Both the position numbers and the translations under genes were made by a program. 64,000 nt of DNA from Cellulomonas humilata (GTDB taxonomy: Bacteria; Actinomycetota; Actinomycetes; Actinomycetales; Cellulomonadaceae), in assembly GCF_030814415.1 (NCBI RefSeq), contig NZ_JAUSVB010000002.1, positions 930,001-994,000 of the forward strand. The letters are read 5' to 3'. The notes under the pieces are model-generated. The model made no database searches and had not been told where the DNA came from. It saw only the letters and a program-made list of their open reading frames with translations. Shown piece by piece: positions 7,903 through 16,340 of this stretch (its first letter is position 1; every line of letters begins with the position of its first letter).

Positions 7903-10900
7903 ATGCCGGCGACGCGGGACGCGCTGGTCAAGGAGCAGGGGACGACGGACCGCGTCCGGGGTCGCCCGACCGCCGCCCGCGGCAGCACCCCCACGTCCAA
8001 CGCGGGCATGGCCAGGCTGGCCCGCGACGGAGGCGCCGCACGCGCGAACCTCGTCGGTACCGGCGGCAACCGGCTCGCACGCTCGACGCTGGCGATCTCG
8101 CACCCGAACGACCCCGCCGAGCGCGAGGCGGAGGCCGTCGCGTCCCGGATCGCGCACGGGGCACCGCCACCCGCGGCTCGGGCCCATCTCCCGGAGCCCC
8201 CCGTCGCACGGGTCGTCGTGTCCCGGGACGACGCCCCGGCACCCACCGACGACGTCGCCGCGGGCGGGGACGTCGAGGTCTCCACGGCCGTCTCCTCGCT
8301 CATCGCCAGCCCCGGTGCCGGAGCGCCGATGGACCCCGCGGTCCAGGCGAAGGTCGAGCCGCACCTCGGCGCCGACCTCGGGGCCGTCCGCGTGCACCAG
8401 GGCCCCGAGGTGGGCGCCGCCGCCGCCGAGTTGCACGCGCGTGCCTTCACCGTCGGGGCCGACATCTTCCTCGGCGAGGGGGAGTCGTCCGCGGACCTCG
8501 AGCTCATGGCCCACGAGGCGACCCACGTCGTGCAGCAGCAGGCCGTCGCCGTCTACCGCGACCTCGAGGTCACCGACCTCCTCCCCGACTTCATCATCGA
8601 CGGCGTCACGTCCGCCGCCCGGGAGATCCCCGGCTACACCCTCCTGACCGTCATCACCGGCAAGGACCCGCTCACCGACGAGCCCGCCACCGTGAGCCGC
8701 ACGGAGTTCGTCGAGAAGCTCCTCACGTTCGGGCCGTTCGGCGCCGCGGTCGGGCCGCTCCTGCAGACCATCGACGTCCTCGGCGACATCGTCACGCTGC
8801 TCATGGACGCGCTCGCGGCCCACAACCTCACGCTGTCCCGGATCGGCCACGACATCTCCGCCGCGTGGGACGAGATGGGGATCACCGAGGGGATCGACGG
8901 GAACGTCGCGATCGTCGAGCGCTACGTCGACGCGATCGTCGCGGACATCCGCGCGTTCGTCTCGGACGTCGTCGACGCCGTCGTCGCGAAGGTCCGTGAG
9001 GTCGTCGCCGACGTCGCCGAGCCGCTCCTGCAACGTCCCGAGATCGCGCCGTACTGGAACCTGGCCAAGAAGGTGTTCCACCACGACCCGCTCCGCGACG
9101 AGGACGTCAGCGCACCGACCGTCGAGATCCTCGGTGACTTCCTCAAGCTCGCGGGCCGCGACGAGGTGCTCGCGCAGATGACCGAGCGCGGCACCCTGCA
9201 GGAGACCGCGGACTGGCTCGACCAGCAGTGGGCCGTGTTCACGGACCTGCTCAGCCGCACGGGTGCGCTCTTCGCTGACGCGTGGGCCGCGATCAGCCCG
9301 GAGAACCTGCCGAACCTCATCGAGAACATCACCTCGCTGGCCGACCGTGCCTTCACCCTGCTGCAGGACGTCGGCGCGTTCGCCTCCATGATCCTGCTCA
9401 AGGTGCTGGAGCTCGTGAAGAAGTCGCTCCTGGCGTGGGCCAGCGAGCACGCTCACCGGGTCCCCGGCTTCCACCTGCTCACCGTGATCCTCGAACGGAA
9501 CCCGTTCACCGGAGAGCCGGTGCCGCGCACCGCCGAGAACCTCATCAAGGGCTTCATCACGCTGCTGCCCGGCGGGGAGGCGATGTACGACGAGCTGGCG
9601 GAGTCGGGCGTCATCGGCGACGCGGCCGCGACGATCGAGTCGGCGATGACCCGGCTCAACATCTCCTGGGACCTGATCACCGGGACGTTCCTGGGGATCT
9701 GGAACACGGTGACGCTCGAGAGCCTGCTGTCGCCGATCGAGACGTTCGACCGCATCGTCGCGGCGTTCGGCGACCCCCTGAACCGGATCGCGGAGTTCGT
9801 CAGCGTCGTCATCCAGGTGGTCGTCCGGCTGATCCTCGAGCTGATGAACTTCCCGTCCGAGCTGCTCGGCAACATCATCGCCAACGCGACCGCCGCCATC
9901 GAGGACATCAAGAACGACCCGGTCGGCTTCCTGAAGAACGTCGTCGCCGCCATGAAGGCCGGGTTCGAGGGCTTCTTCGGCAACATCGCGACCTACCTGC
10001 TCGAAGGTCTGAGCGGCTGGCTGTTCCGCGGGCTGCGCGGCCTGGGCATCGAGCCGCCGACGTCGTTGTCCGTCGAGAACATCATCACGCTGGTCATCCA
10101 GGTGCTGGGTGTCACCACCGAGACCCTCTGGACGAAGCTGGGGGAGCGCATCGGCCCCGAGCGCGTCGCGCAGATCCGGGGTGCGCTCGACCAGCTCACC
10201 GGGGCGTGGACGTTCATCAAGGACGTGCAGGAGCGCGGCATCACCGCGGTCTGGGAGTTCATCCAGGGTCAGCTGAGCAACCTGTGGGACACGATCCTGA
10301 CCACCGCCAAGGACTGGATCATGCGGGAGATCGTCGACCGCGTGGTCACCCGGCTGCTCTCGATGCTCGACCCGACGGGCGTCATGGCGGTCATCAACGG
10401 GACGATCGCGTTCTTCAACGCCGTGCAGTCCGCCATCGACTACCTGCGCGAGCTGCTCGAGATCGTCGACCAGTACGTGTCCACGATCGCGTCCGTCGCC
10501 CGCGGGGACGTCGCCCCCGGGGCCGCGATGCTCGAACGCGGGCTGGCCAGCGCCGTGCCCGTCGCGATCGGGTTCCTGGCCAACCAGGTGGGCCTCGGCA
10601 ACGTGCCCGAGAAGGTGCAGGAGATCATCGTCGGCCTGCGCGAGCTGGTGGACCAGGCGCTCGACTGGCTGTTCGACCAGGCGATGGCGCTCGGCCGCGC
10701 GGCACTGGACGCCCTGACCGGTGGTCCGGCAGCCGCGCCGGAGGCTGCTGCACCAGAGCCTGCTGCCGGCGGAGAGTTCACCGTCGACGAGGTGGTGACG
10801 GGTATGGACGGGGACCATCATCTGAAGGCCGACGGACCGAACGGCAGTCTCGTCCTGCACAGCGCCCCGATCGCGCTGACGAACATGCCGGGGGCGGACC

Positions 10901-11706
10901 AACCTCCGCTGAAGGACAAGATCGACGCCTACCTCACCGCACGGACGGCCTACGACGCGTGGATCGCGTCCAACCCGGACGCCTTCGGCAGCCCGCAGAA
11001 GACCGCCCTGACGGCCGCCGTCGCCGCGCTGGTCGCCGAGGTCAACCTGAACCTCGCCCGCTTCCCGGGAGCCAGCGCCCCGAACATCGGCGTGAAGGCC
11101 CGCCACGGGCAGCAAGCCGGCCCGATCACCGGCAGGAGCAACGCCGCGATCCCCGGGGACATCGTGTGGCAGACACGGTCCGAGCACGTCCTGCCGTTCC
11201 ACGAGGGATCAACGGCGTGGACCGCGCTGGCGCTGCTCAGACCGGAGAGGAACGGGACGGCGGACAGGTACCAGACGACGATCATCACGTACCAGGGTGC
11301 TGCGGACCTCAAGGACGAGTGGGACAACGACATGATCGACCGGGCGAAGGCCCAGGTGCCGGAGCAGCTCGAAGGACTCAGGAGTGCGTACGAGTCCGGC
11401 GGCGTCTCGCCGCAGGCTCTCCTCGAGGGCTATCGCCGATCCGTCATCGCATCCCTCGGCGCGGCCGTAGGCCCCGCCGTGGACAGGACGATGGTGGGTA
11501 TCGAGACCGAGAACAGGGCCGTGGACGCGAGCATCAGTCCCAGCACCCACGGGCAGCGCCGCGGGAACGAGCCCCCGACCCCGGACCGGTCGAAGGTGGC
11601 AGAGGCCGCCGCGGAGCAGCTGGCGGACGTCACGCTCCTCTTCAACCAGGCAGTCGATGCCCGGCTCGACCAGTTCGAGCAGGAGGATCCCGCGACGCAC
11701 ACCTGA
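7903..11706 (+). CDS. Large DUF4157 eCIS-associated protein, candidate cargo
   Basis: 1267 aa. Residues ~140-213 are a DUF4157 domain (LGADLGAVRVH, FTVGADIFLGEGE, LMAHEATHVVQQ with the HEATH metalloprotease-like motif at 204-208). DUF4157 is strongly associated with eCIS cargo and toxins. The middle is long, helical and amphipathic, with two copies of a 'PG-x-x-LLTVI...P-T-x-EP' unit starting near residues 242 and 520. After an Ala/Pro linker (~945-955) comes a separate C-terminal domain (~955-1267) with SEHVLPF (1093) and QTTIITYQGAADLKDEWDND, which I cannot assign with confidence. Its codon usage is slightly less GC-biased than the rest. ATG lies 5 bases after the ATPase stop. Confidence 0.85.
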   Translation: MPATRDALVKEQGTTDRVRGRPTAARGSTPTSNAGMARLARDGGAARANLVGTGGNRLARSTLAISHPNDPAEREAEAVASRIAHGAPPPAARAHLPEPPVARVVVSRDDAPAPTDDVAAGGDVEVSTAVSSLIASPGAGAPMDPAVQAKVEPHLGADLGAVRVHQGPEVGAAAAELHARAFTVGADIFLGEGESSADLELMAHEATHVVQQQAVAVYRDLEVTDLLPDFIIDGVTSAAREIPGYTLLTVITGKDPLTDEPATVSRTEFVEKLLTFGPFGAAVGPLLQTIDVLGDIVTLLMDALAAHNLTLSRIGHDISAAWDEMGITEGIDGNVAIVERYVDAIVADIRAFVSDVVDAVVAKVREVVADVAEPLLQRPEIAPYWNLAKKVFHHDPLRDEDVSAPTVEILGDFLKLAGRDEVLAQMTERGTLQETADWLDQQWAVFTDLLSRTGALFADAWAAISPENLPNLIENITSLADRAFTLLQDVGAFASMILLKVLELVKKSLLAWASEHAHRVPGFHLLTVILERNPFTGEPVPRTAENLIKGFITLLPGGEAMYDELAESGVIGDAAATIESAMTRLNISWDLITGTFLGIWNTVTLESLLSPIETFDRIVAAFGDPLNRIAEFVSVVIQVVVRLILELMNFPSELLGNIIANATAAIEDIKNDPVGFLKNVVAAMKAGFEGFFGNIATYLLEGLSGWLFRGLRGLGIEPPTSLSVENIITLVIQVLGVTTETLWTKLGERIGPERVAQIRGALDQLTGAWTFIKDVQERGITAVWEFIQGQLSNLWDTILTTAKDWIMREIVDRVVTRLLSMLDPTGVMAVINGTIAFFNAVQSAIDYLRELLEIVDQYVSTIASVARGDVAPGAAMLERGLASAVPVAIGFLANQVGLGNVPEKVQEIIVGLRELVDQALDWLFDQAMALGRAALDALTGGPAAAPEAAAPEPAAGGEFTVDEVVTGMDGDHHLKADGPNGSLVLHSAPIALTNMPGADQPPLKDKIDAYLTARTAYDAWIASNPDAFGSPQKTALTAAVAALVAEVNLNLARFPGASAPNIGVKARHGQQAGPITGRSNAAIPGDIVWQTRSEHVLPFHEGSTAWTALALLRPERNGTADRYQTTIITYQGAADLKDEWDNDMIDRAKAQVPEQLEGLRSAYESGGVSPQALLEGYRRSVIASLGAAVGPAVDRTMVGIETENRAVDASISPSTHGQRRGNEPPTPDRSKVAEAAAEQLADVTLLFNQAVDARLDQFEQEDPATHT

Positions 11707-11726
11707 GAGAGCCAGGGTCGCTCGGG

Positions 11727-12290
11727 TCAGCGCTCCACGACCCGCAGGTCCCGCTCGCGCACGGGCGGGCCGGCGACGAACTCCTTCGCCGGCTGCAGGG
11801 GGGCGATGAGCACGACGTCCAGCGACGGCTTCATCTCCCCGCCGAGTGCGCTCCACAGGTCGGTCAGCGACCGGTCCTCACCCGGGGGGAGCGCCACCTG
11901 CAGGACGACCTGCTCGTCGGCCAGCCGCCCGGACAGGTGCGCCGCGGGGATGCGGTCGAACCGCACCAGGTTCTCCAGCATCTGCCCGAGCAGGTGGTGC
12001 TCGTCCTCGGGGCGGCTGGTCCACGCGGTCAGCAGGTAGGAGAGCCGGAAGTAGCGCGGTCCTGGCCGGTGGCCCGTGATCCGGCCGCGCTGGTCGCGCA
12101 CCGGCTGCGCGGCGGCGTCGCGGCGCTCGACGTCCTCGCGGATGTCGTACATGAACACGTCGACGACCGGACCGTTGCGGCGGGCGGCCCACTCGGTGGT
12201 GGGGGCGTCGAACGCGATCTCGGCGCTCTGCCCGCGCAGGACCTCCTCGCGCAGCAGCGCACTGAGGGCCGCGTCGACGTCGGAGATCAT
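11727..12290 (-). CDS. DUF4255 / Pvc16-N-like eCIS cap protein
   Basis: 187 aa from ATG 12290. The N-terminus MISDVDAALSALL is the hallmark of DUF4255, followed by the strand-rich PVVDVFMYDIREDVERR and the core RYFRLSYLLTAWTSRPEDEH with LLGQMLENLVRF. In Afp/PVC/MAC particles this domain forms the terminator cap on the distal tube and sheath end. Two in-frame codons upstream (to 12326) add a Cys/His-rich stretch without similarity and are left out. The gene is convergent with the DUF4157 gene (20-base gap) and divergent from the hydrolase gene at 12415. Confidence 0.88.
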   Translation of the reverse strand: MISDVDAALSALLREEVLRGQSAEIAFDAPTTEWAARRNGPVVDVFMYDIREDVERRDAAAQPVRDQRGRITGHRPGPRYFRLSYLLTAWTSRPEDEHHLLGQMLENLVRFDRIPAAHLSGRLADEQVVLQVALPPGEDRSLTDLWSALGGEMKPSLDVVLIAPLQPAKEFVAGPPVRERDLRVVER

Positions 12291-12379
12291 CGCTCCATCG
12301 TCCGCCGGGTGCTGCGCGCAGGACACGCCCCGCCGCAGGTGGTGCCCGAAGGGGCAGGCAAGACCACCCGCGAGGGCCG

Positions 12380-12415
12380 TTCACTCCTCCGGGGGACCGG
12401 CTTAGCCTGGACGGG
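12380..12415 (+). promoter_or_regulatory. Candidate promoter giving a leaderless hydrolase mRNA
   Basis: TTCACT (12380-12385), a 17-base spacer and TAGCCT (12403-12408) approximate the actinobacterial TTGACA-17-TANNNT promoter. Transcription 7 bases after the -10 box would begin at GTG 12415 itself. This fits the absence of a Shine-Dalgarno sequence. A small dyad TGCCC-GAAG-GGGCA lies upstream at 12343-12356. Confidence 0.45.
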
Positions 12416-13755
12416 TGAGCGTTCTGGAGGCGCGGGAGATCTACAGGTTCGCCCGCCTCGCCGGGTTCGAGCCCGACGAGGCCGCGACCATGACCGCGAT
12501 CGCCCTGGCGGAGTCCGGCGGCGAGACGGGCGCCCACAACGCGGTCGGGGAGGACTCGCGGGGGCTGTGGCAGATCAACGTCTCGGCGCACCCCAGCCTG
12601 CAGGGTGTCGACCTGTCGGACCCGCTGGCCAACGCGAAGGCCGCGTTCGACGTGTCGGGCGGCGGCGCGGACATCTCGCCCTGGACCGTCACGCACGGCG
12701 GCGCCGGTGCGCGGTACCTGAGCTACCGGACCGAGGCCGAGGTGGCGGCGCAGCTGAACGGCGACCCCGTCGGCGGGTCCTGGGCGGGCACCGACGGCTA
12801 CGGCGACGTCACCGCGGCAGGCGGGGACGGCGGCGGTGCGGACGTCGGGGAGTGGCACCAGAGCGGCGCGCTGCAGCAGTTCCTCGACGCCGCGACGGCG
12901 CAGGCGGGGGACACGTACGTCTTCGGCGCGGCCGTCGACGTGGACGACGCGGACCCGGACACGTTCGACTGCTCCGGCCTGGTGAGCTGGTCCGCCGGGC
13001 GGGTGGGCGTCGACCTGCCGCACGCGTCCTGGCGGCAGTACCTCGAGCTCAAGGAGCTCGGCCTCGTGGTTCCCGTCGAGGAGGCGATCGACACCCCCGG
13101 CGCGCTGCTGTTCAACTTCCCGTGGGAGCCCCAGCCGGGCGAGAGCAGCCGGCCAGGGAACGCGCACGTCGCGATCAGCATGGGGGACGGCCGCACCATC
13201 GAGGCGATGAACCCCACCAAGGGGGTGCTGTTCGGCGAGGCCAGCGAGCGACGGTTCCAGTTCGCGGCGGTCATCCCGGGCATCTCCGACGGCACCGGCG
13301 TCGACGTGCCCGTCGACCCAGGCCTGGACACCGACGGGGACGGCATCACCGACGTGCTGGAGGCCAAGCTCGGCCTCGACCTGTTCCTGGTGGACAGCGA
13401 CGGCGACGGGATCTCCGACGGCTACGAGCTCCTCGTGACCGGGACCGGCGCCGCGACGAGCGACTCGGACGGTGACCTCATCGGCGACTCCGCCGAGCTC
13501 GGCCTGGGCACGAACCCGCTCGCGGCGGACTCGGACGGTGACGGGACCCTCGACGGCGCCCTGCCCGGTGGCCTCGACAGTGACGGCGACACGCTCGATG
13601 ACGGGCTGGAGCAGGTCCTGCGTTCCGACCCCTTCGGCCTCGACTCCGACGCCGACGGGTTCACCGACAAGGCGGAGTACGGCGCCGGCTACGACCTCGC
13701 TGACCCGCTGAGCAACCCGCTCGTCCCATCGGCAGACGACATCGTCGGCACCTAG
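12415..13755 (+). CDS. Peptidoglycan hydrolase: lysozyme-like + NlpC/P60 + Asp-rich repeats
   Basis: 446 aa in three parts. Residues ~5-110 resemble a lytic transglycosylase/lysozyme-like fold with putative catalytic Glu33 (ALAESGGETGAHN, then SRGLWQINVSAHP). Residues ~140-290 are an NlpC/P60 endopeptidase with FDCSGLVSW (Cys186) and NAHVAIS (His251). Residues ~305-430 contain several D-x-D-x-D-G repeats (DTDGDGITD, DSDGDGISD, DSDGDGTLD) of the thrombospondin-3/calcium-binding type. No signal peptide is visible, so it may be carried by the particle or released with it. The two domains would cut glycan and peptide bonds respectively. The gene abuts the LuxR-type gene tail to tail with no gap. 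Confidence 0.8.
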   Translation: MSVLEAREIYRFARLAGFEPDEAATMTAIALAESGGETGAHNAVGEDSRGLWQINVSAHPSLQGVDLSDPLANAKAAFDVSGGGADISPWTVTHGGAGARYLSYRTEAEVAAQLNGDPVGGSWAGTDGYGDVTAAGGDGGGADVGEWHQSGALQQFLDAATAQAGDTYVFGAAVDVDDADPDTFDCSGLVSWSAGRVGVDLPHASWRQYLELKELGLVVPVEEAIDTPGALLFNFPWEPQPGESSRPGNAHVAISMGDGRTIEAMNPTKGVLFGEASERRFQFAAVIPGISDGTGVDVPVDPGLDTDGDGITDVLEAKLGLDLFLVDSDGDGISDGYELLVTGTGAATSDSDGDLIGDSAELGLGTNPLAADSDGDGTLDGALPGGLDSDGDTLDDGLEQVLRSDPFGLDSDADGFTDKAEYGAGYDLADPLSNPLVPSADDIVGT

Positions 13756-14436
13756 TCAGATCAGCCCCTGGCGCACGGCGTACGCGACGGCGTGCGAGCG
13801 GTTGCGCAGGCCGAACCGCCGCGTGATGTCCTGGATGACCGTCTTCACGGTGCGCTCCGAGTAGCTCATGGCGCGCGCGATCTCGCGGGTGTCGGAACCG
13901 TCCCCGAGCATCCGCAGGACGTCCCGCTCCCGGTCCGTGAGGGTTGCCATCGCGAGCAGCCGAGGGGCAGTCGCCGTCGGACCGGCCGCACCCTGGCGCG
14001 GCATGAGTGCCGCCAGGAGGTCAGGCGGGATGACGGCCTCGCCCGCGGCGACCGACCGCAGCAGGTGCCCGAGGCTGTCCGCGGTGACCTCGCGCCGACG
14101 CAGCAGCCCGACGGCCCCCGCCTGCACGGCCAGCGCTACCGCCTCCGTGCTCACCTCGCCCAGCAGGACGACCACCCGGACCCCGCCGGCCGCGCTCAGC
14201 TGGTTCAGGGCGGCGATGCCCTGCGGGGTGACCGCATCGAGGACGACGATCCCGATGTCCACGTGCCCGTCGGACGAGGCGGCCTCCAGGTCCTGCAGCT
14301 CGCCGAGCATGGACCGCAGCCCCGCCCGCGTCAGGCAGTCCCCGCCCTGCACGCCGATCCGCAGCCGCACCCGGGGTGCGGGCTCGGTGTAGGTGGAGAG
14401 CTCGATCGTCGGCCGCCGCATCGTCGTCGTCGTCAC
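13756..14436 (-). CDS. LuxR-type regulator with degenerate receiver domain
   Basis: About 226 aa from GTG 14436 (ATG 14421 and GTG 14475 are alternatives). The N-terminal domain keeps the receiver outline: VLDAV supplies an Asp at about the phosphorylation position and AVQAGAVGLLRR the alpha4-beta5 region. The usual N-terminal acidic pair is reduced to GGD, so it may not be phosphorylated normally. The C-terminal GerE/LuxR helix-turn-helix is intact (LTDRERDVLRMLGDGSDTRE, then SYSERTVKTVIQDITRRFG). LuxR-like regulators are common at actinobacterial eCIS loci, and its place at the end of this one makes it the likely eCIS regulator. It is divergent from the dynamin genes. Confidence 0.85.
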   Translation of the reverse strand: MTTTTMRRPTIELSTYTEPAPRVRLRIGVQGGDCLTRAGLRSMLGELQDLEAASSDGHVDIGIVVLDAVTPQGIAALNQLSAAGGVRVVVLLGEVSTEAVALAVQAGAVGLLRRREVTADSLGHLLRSVAAGEAVIPPDLLAALMPRQGAAGPTATAPRLLAMATLTDRERDVLRMLGDGSDTREIARAMSYSERTVKTVIQDITRRFGLRNRSHAVAYAVRQGLI

Positions 14437-14458
14437 CCGGACAGCGTGCCCAGCCGGC

Positions 14459-14511
14459 CTCAACAACGGCTCCACAAGAACTCAACGCGACCCGTCGGCT
14501 TCCCGGCGGGT
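14459..14511. promoter_or_regulatory. Divergent regulatory region: direct repeats and hairpin
   Basis: CTCAAC occurs at 14459-14464 and 14481-14486, exactly 22 bp apart (two helical turns), reading GTTGAG on the LuxR gene's strand. Beside it ACCCGTCGG (14490-14498) pairs with CCGGCGGGT (14503-14511) across CTTC, a 9-bp stem with one G-U pair. The block lies between the LuxR-type and dynamin genes and could hold sites for either. Confidence 0.35.
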
Positions 14512-14534
14512 GGCTGGGCAGGGACAATGCGGAC

Positions 14535-16340
14535 ATGGGGGGCGACGTGGAGCACGTGCTTGCGGCGATCGCCCGGGCTGCGGAACGTCACGACCGGCCC
14601 GACCTGCGGACGCGGGTCGAGGTGGCGCAGGCGCGGCTGGCGGACCCGGCCTGCCGCGTCGTCGTCTGCGGGGAGTTCAAGAAGGGCAAGAGCTCGCTGG
14701 TCAACGCGCTCCTCGGCGCCCGGGTCTGCGCGACCGACGCGGACGTCGCCACGGCGATCCCGACCTACGTCCGCTACGGCGAGCGGCTCGAGGCGCACGT
14801 CCTCGACGAGGAGAGCCCCGGATCGTCCCGCGGGGCGGCGGTCGGCGCGGCCGAGCTCGACACGGTCGCCACGGGGCACGCGGGGCCGTCGGCACGTGCC
14901 CTCGAGATCCGACTCCCGCGCGAGCTGCTCGCCGGCGGCCTGGTCCTGGTGGACACGCCCGGCATCAGCGGCGGGCTCGCGTCCACGCACGCGGGCATCG
15001 CCCTGCGCGCCCTCGCCGTGGCCGACGTGCTCGTCTTCGTCACCGATGCGGGAGCGGAGCTGGGGGCCGCCGAGATCGAGTTCCTCACGCAGGCCGCCGC
15101 ACTGTGCCCGGTGGTGCTCGGCGCGGTCACCCGCGTCGACCTGTACCCGCAGTGGCGCCGCATCGTCGCGGCGGACGCCGAGCACCTGGCCGCAGCCGGC
15201 CTGAGCATCGACCTCTTCCCGCTGTCCGCACCGCTGCGCCACCACGGCCTGCGGGAGGGCGACCGCGAGCTGCTGCTCGAGTCGGGCTATCCCCAGCTCA
15301 CCGCCCGGCTCGCCGCGGAGCAGACCGGCGTCGTCGGGTCGGGTGGAGCGTCCGCCGCCGCGGTGGGTGCCAGCGTCGTCGGCCAGCTCGTCGCCGAGCT
15401 CACGGCCCAGCGCCGCGGCCTGGACGCGGACCCGGCCGCGCAGGAGCAGCGCCAGGCGTGGGCGCGCGCGCGGGAGCAGGCCTCCGACCTGCGGACCGCC
15501 GGCTCACGCTGGCAGCAGGTGCTGTTCGACCGGATGGCCGACCTCGGAGCAGAGGTGGAGATGGACCTGACGGTGCGCATCCGGGCCCTGCGCCGGGAGG
15601 CGTCCGAACGGATCGCGCAGATGCCACCCGCGCGGCTCGCGGCCGACCTCGGGCCCTGGCTGCAGCAGCGCACCACCGAGCTGCTCCTCGACCACCAGAG
15701 CGTCGCGCGCACCCACGCCGACGACGTCGCAGACGCCGTCGCCGAGCAGTTCGGGTCCGCCGCCGCCGAGCTCCGGCGCGGCCTCGACCTCGGCGGCGAC
15801 GAGCCCGGCGCGGTGCGCGACATCGCGTTCGCGCCGACCGGTTCCGCGTCGGCCTCGCGGCTCGACATGGGACTGGTGGCCCTGCGCGGCGGGTCGGCGG
15901 GCGCCATGATCACGCACGCCGCCGGCCTGGTGCTCGGGCTCGCCTTCCCCGTGGTGCTGCCCGCCGCGCTCGTCCTGTCGACCGTGCTGGCGGGGAAGTC
16001 CTGGCAGAGCGCCCAGAAGGCACAGCTGCGTGCCCTGCGCGCGGACACCGACCGTGCCGTCGCCGGGTACCTCGAGGAGGTCGACACCGCCGCACGCAAG
16101 GACACCCGTGACGCCGTCCGTCGGCTGCAGCGTCGCCTGCGCGAGACGTTCTCCGCGCGGGCGAGCGAGCTGTTCACCACGGCCACCCGGTCGGCCGAGT
16201 CGCTGTCCACCTCGATGACCGGGAACGACGAGGCGCGCGCCACCCGACGTGCCGAGCTGGACTCGGAGCTGGACGCGCTGCGCAGCCTGCAGCGCGAGGT
16301 GGGCGCGCTGCTCACCGACCTGCTCCCGGTGCCCGCGTGA
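14535..16340 (+). CDS. Dynamin-like GTPase, IniA-like
   Basis: 601 aa. G1 is GEFKKGKSS (46-54), G3 is VLVDTPGISGG and G4 is the relaxed TRVD. A hydrophobic segment near residues 455-490 (LVLGLAFPVVLPAALVLSTV) matches the membrane-interacting paddle of bacterial dynamins such as mycobacterial IniA. The rest is helical and Arg/Ala-rich, as expected for a dynamin stalk. ATG 14535 follows GGGCAGGGACA. Its stop overlaps the GTG of a second GTPase (GTGA), a classic tandem dynamin pair. Probable role: GTP-driven remodelling or repair of the cytoplasmic membrane. Confidence 0.88.
   Translation: MGGDVEHVLAAIARAAERHDRPDLRTRVEVAQARLADPACRVVVCGEFKKGKSSLVNALLGARVCATDADVATAIPTYVRYGERLEAHVLDEESPGSSRGAAVGAAELDTVATGHAGPSARALEIRLPRELLAGGLVLVDTPGISGGLASTHAGIALRALAVADVLVFVTDAGAELGAAEIEFLTQAAALCPVVLGAVTRVDLYPQWRRIVAADAEHLAAAGLSIDLFPLSAPLRHHGLREGDRELLLESGYPQLTARLAAEQTGVVGSGGASAAAVGASVVGQLVAELTAQRRGLDADPAAQEQRQAWARAREQASDLRTAGSRWQQVLFDRMADLGAEVEMDLTVRIRALRREASERIAQMPPARLAADLGPWLQQRTTELLLDHQSVARTHADDVADAVAEQFGSAAAELRRGLDLGGDEPGAVRDIAFAPTGSASASRLDMGLVALRGGSAGAMITHAAGLVLGLAFPVVLPAALVLSTVLAGKSWQSAQKAQLRALRADTDRAVAGYLEEVDTAARKDTRDAVRRLQRRLRETFSARASELFTTATRSAESLSTSMTGNDEARATRRAELDSELDALRSLQREVGALLTDLLPVPA

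Noticed and set aside
7498..11202. A >1200-codon open frame on the minus strand opposite the DUF4157 gene
   Set aside because: Its Asp/Arg/Val-rich translation mirrors the codons of the real gene and has no recognisable domain; DUF4157 on the plus strand is certain.
36..14475. A defective prophage instead of an eCIS
   Set aside because: No integrase, terminase, portal or capsid genes are seen. The AAA+ ATPase, DUF4157, DUF4255 and DUF6760-like genes are typical of eCIS.
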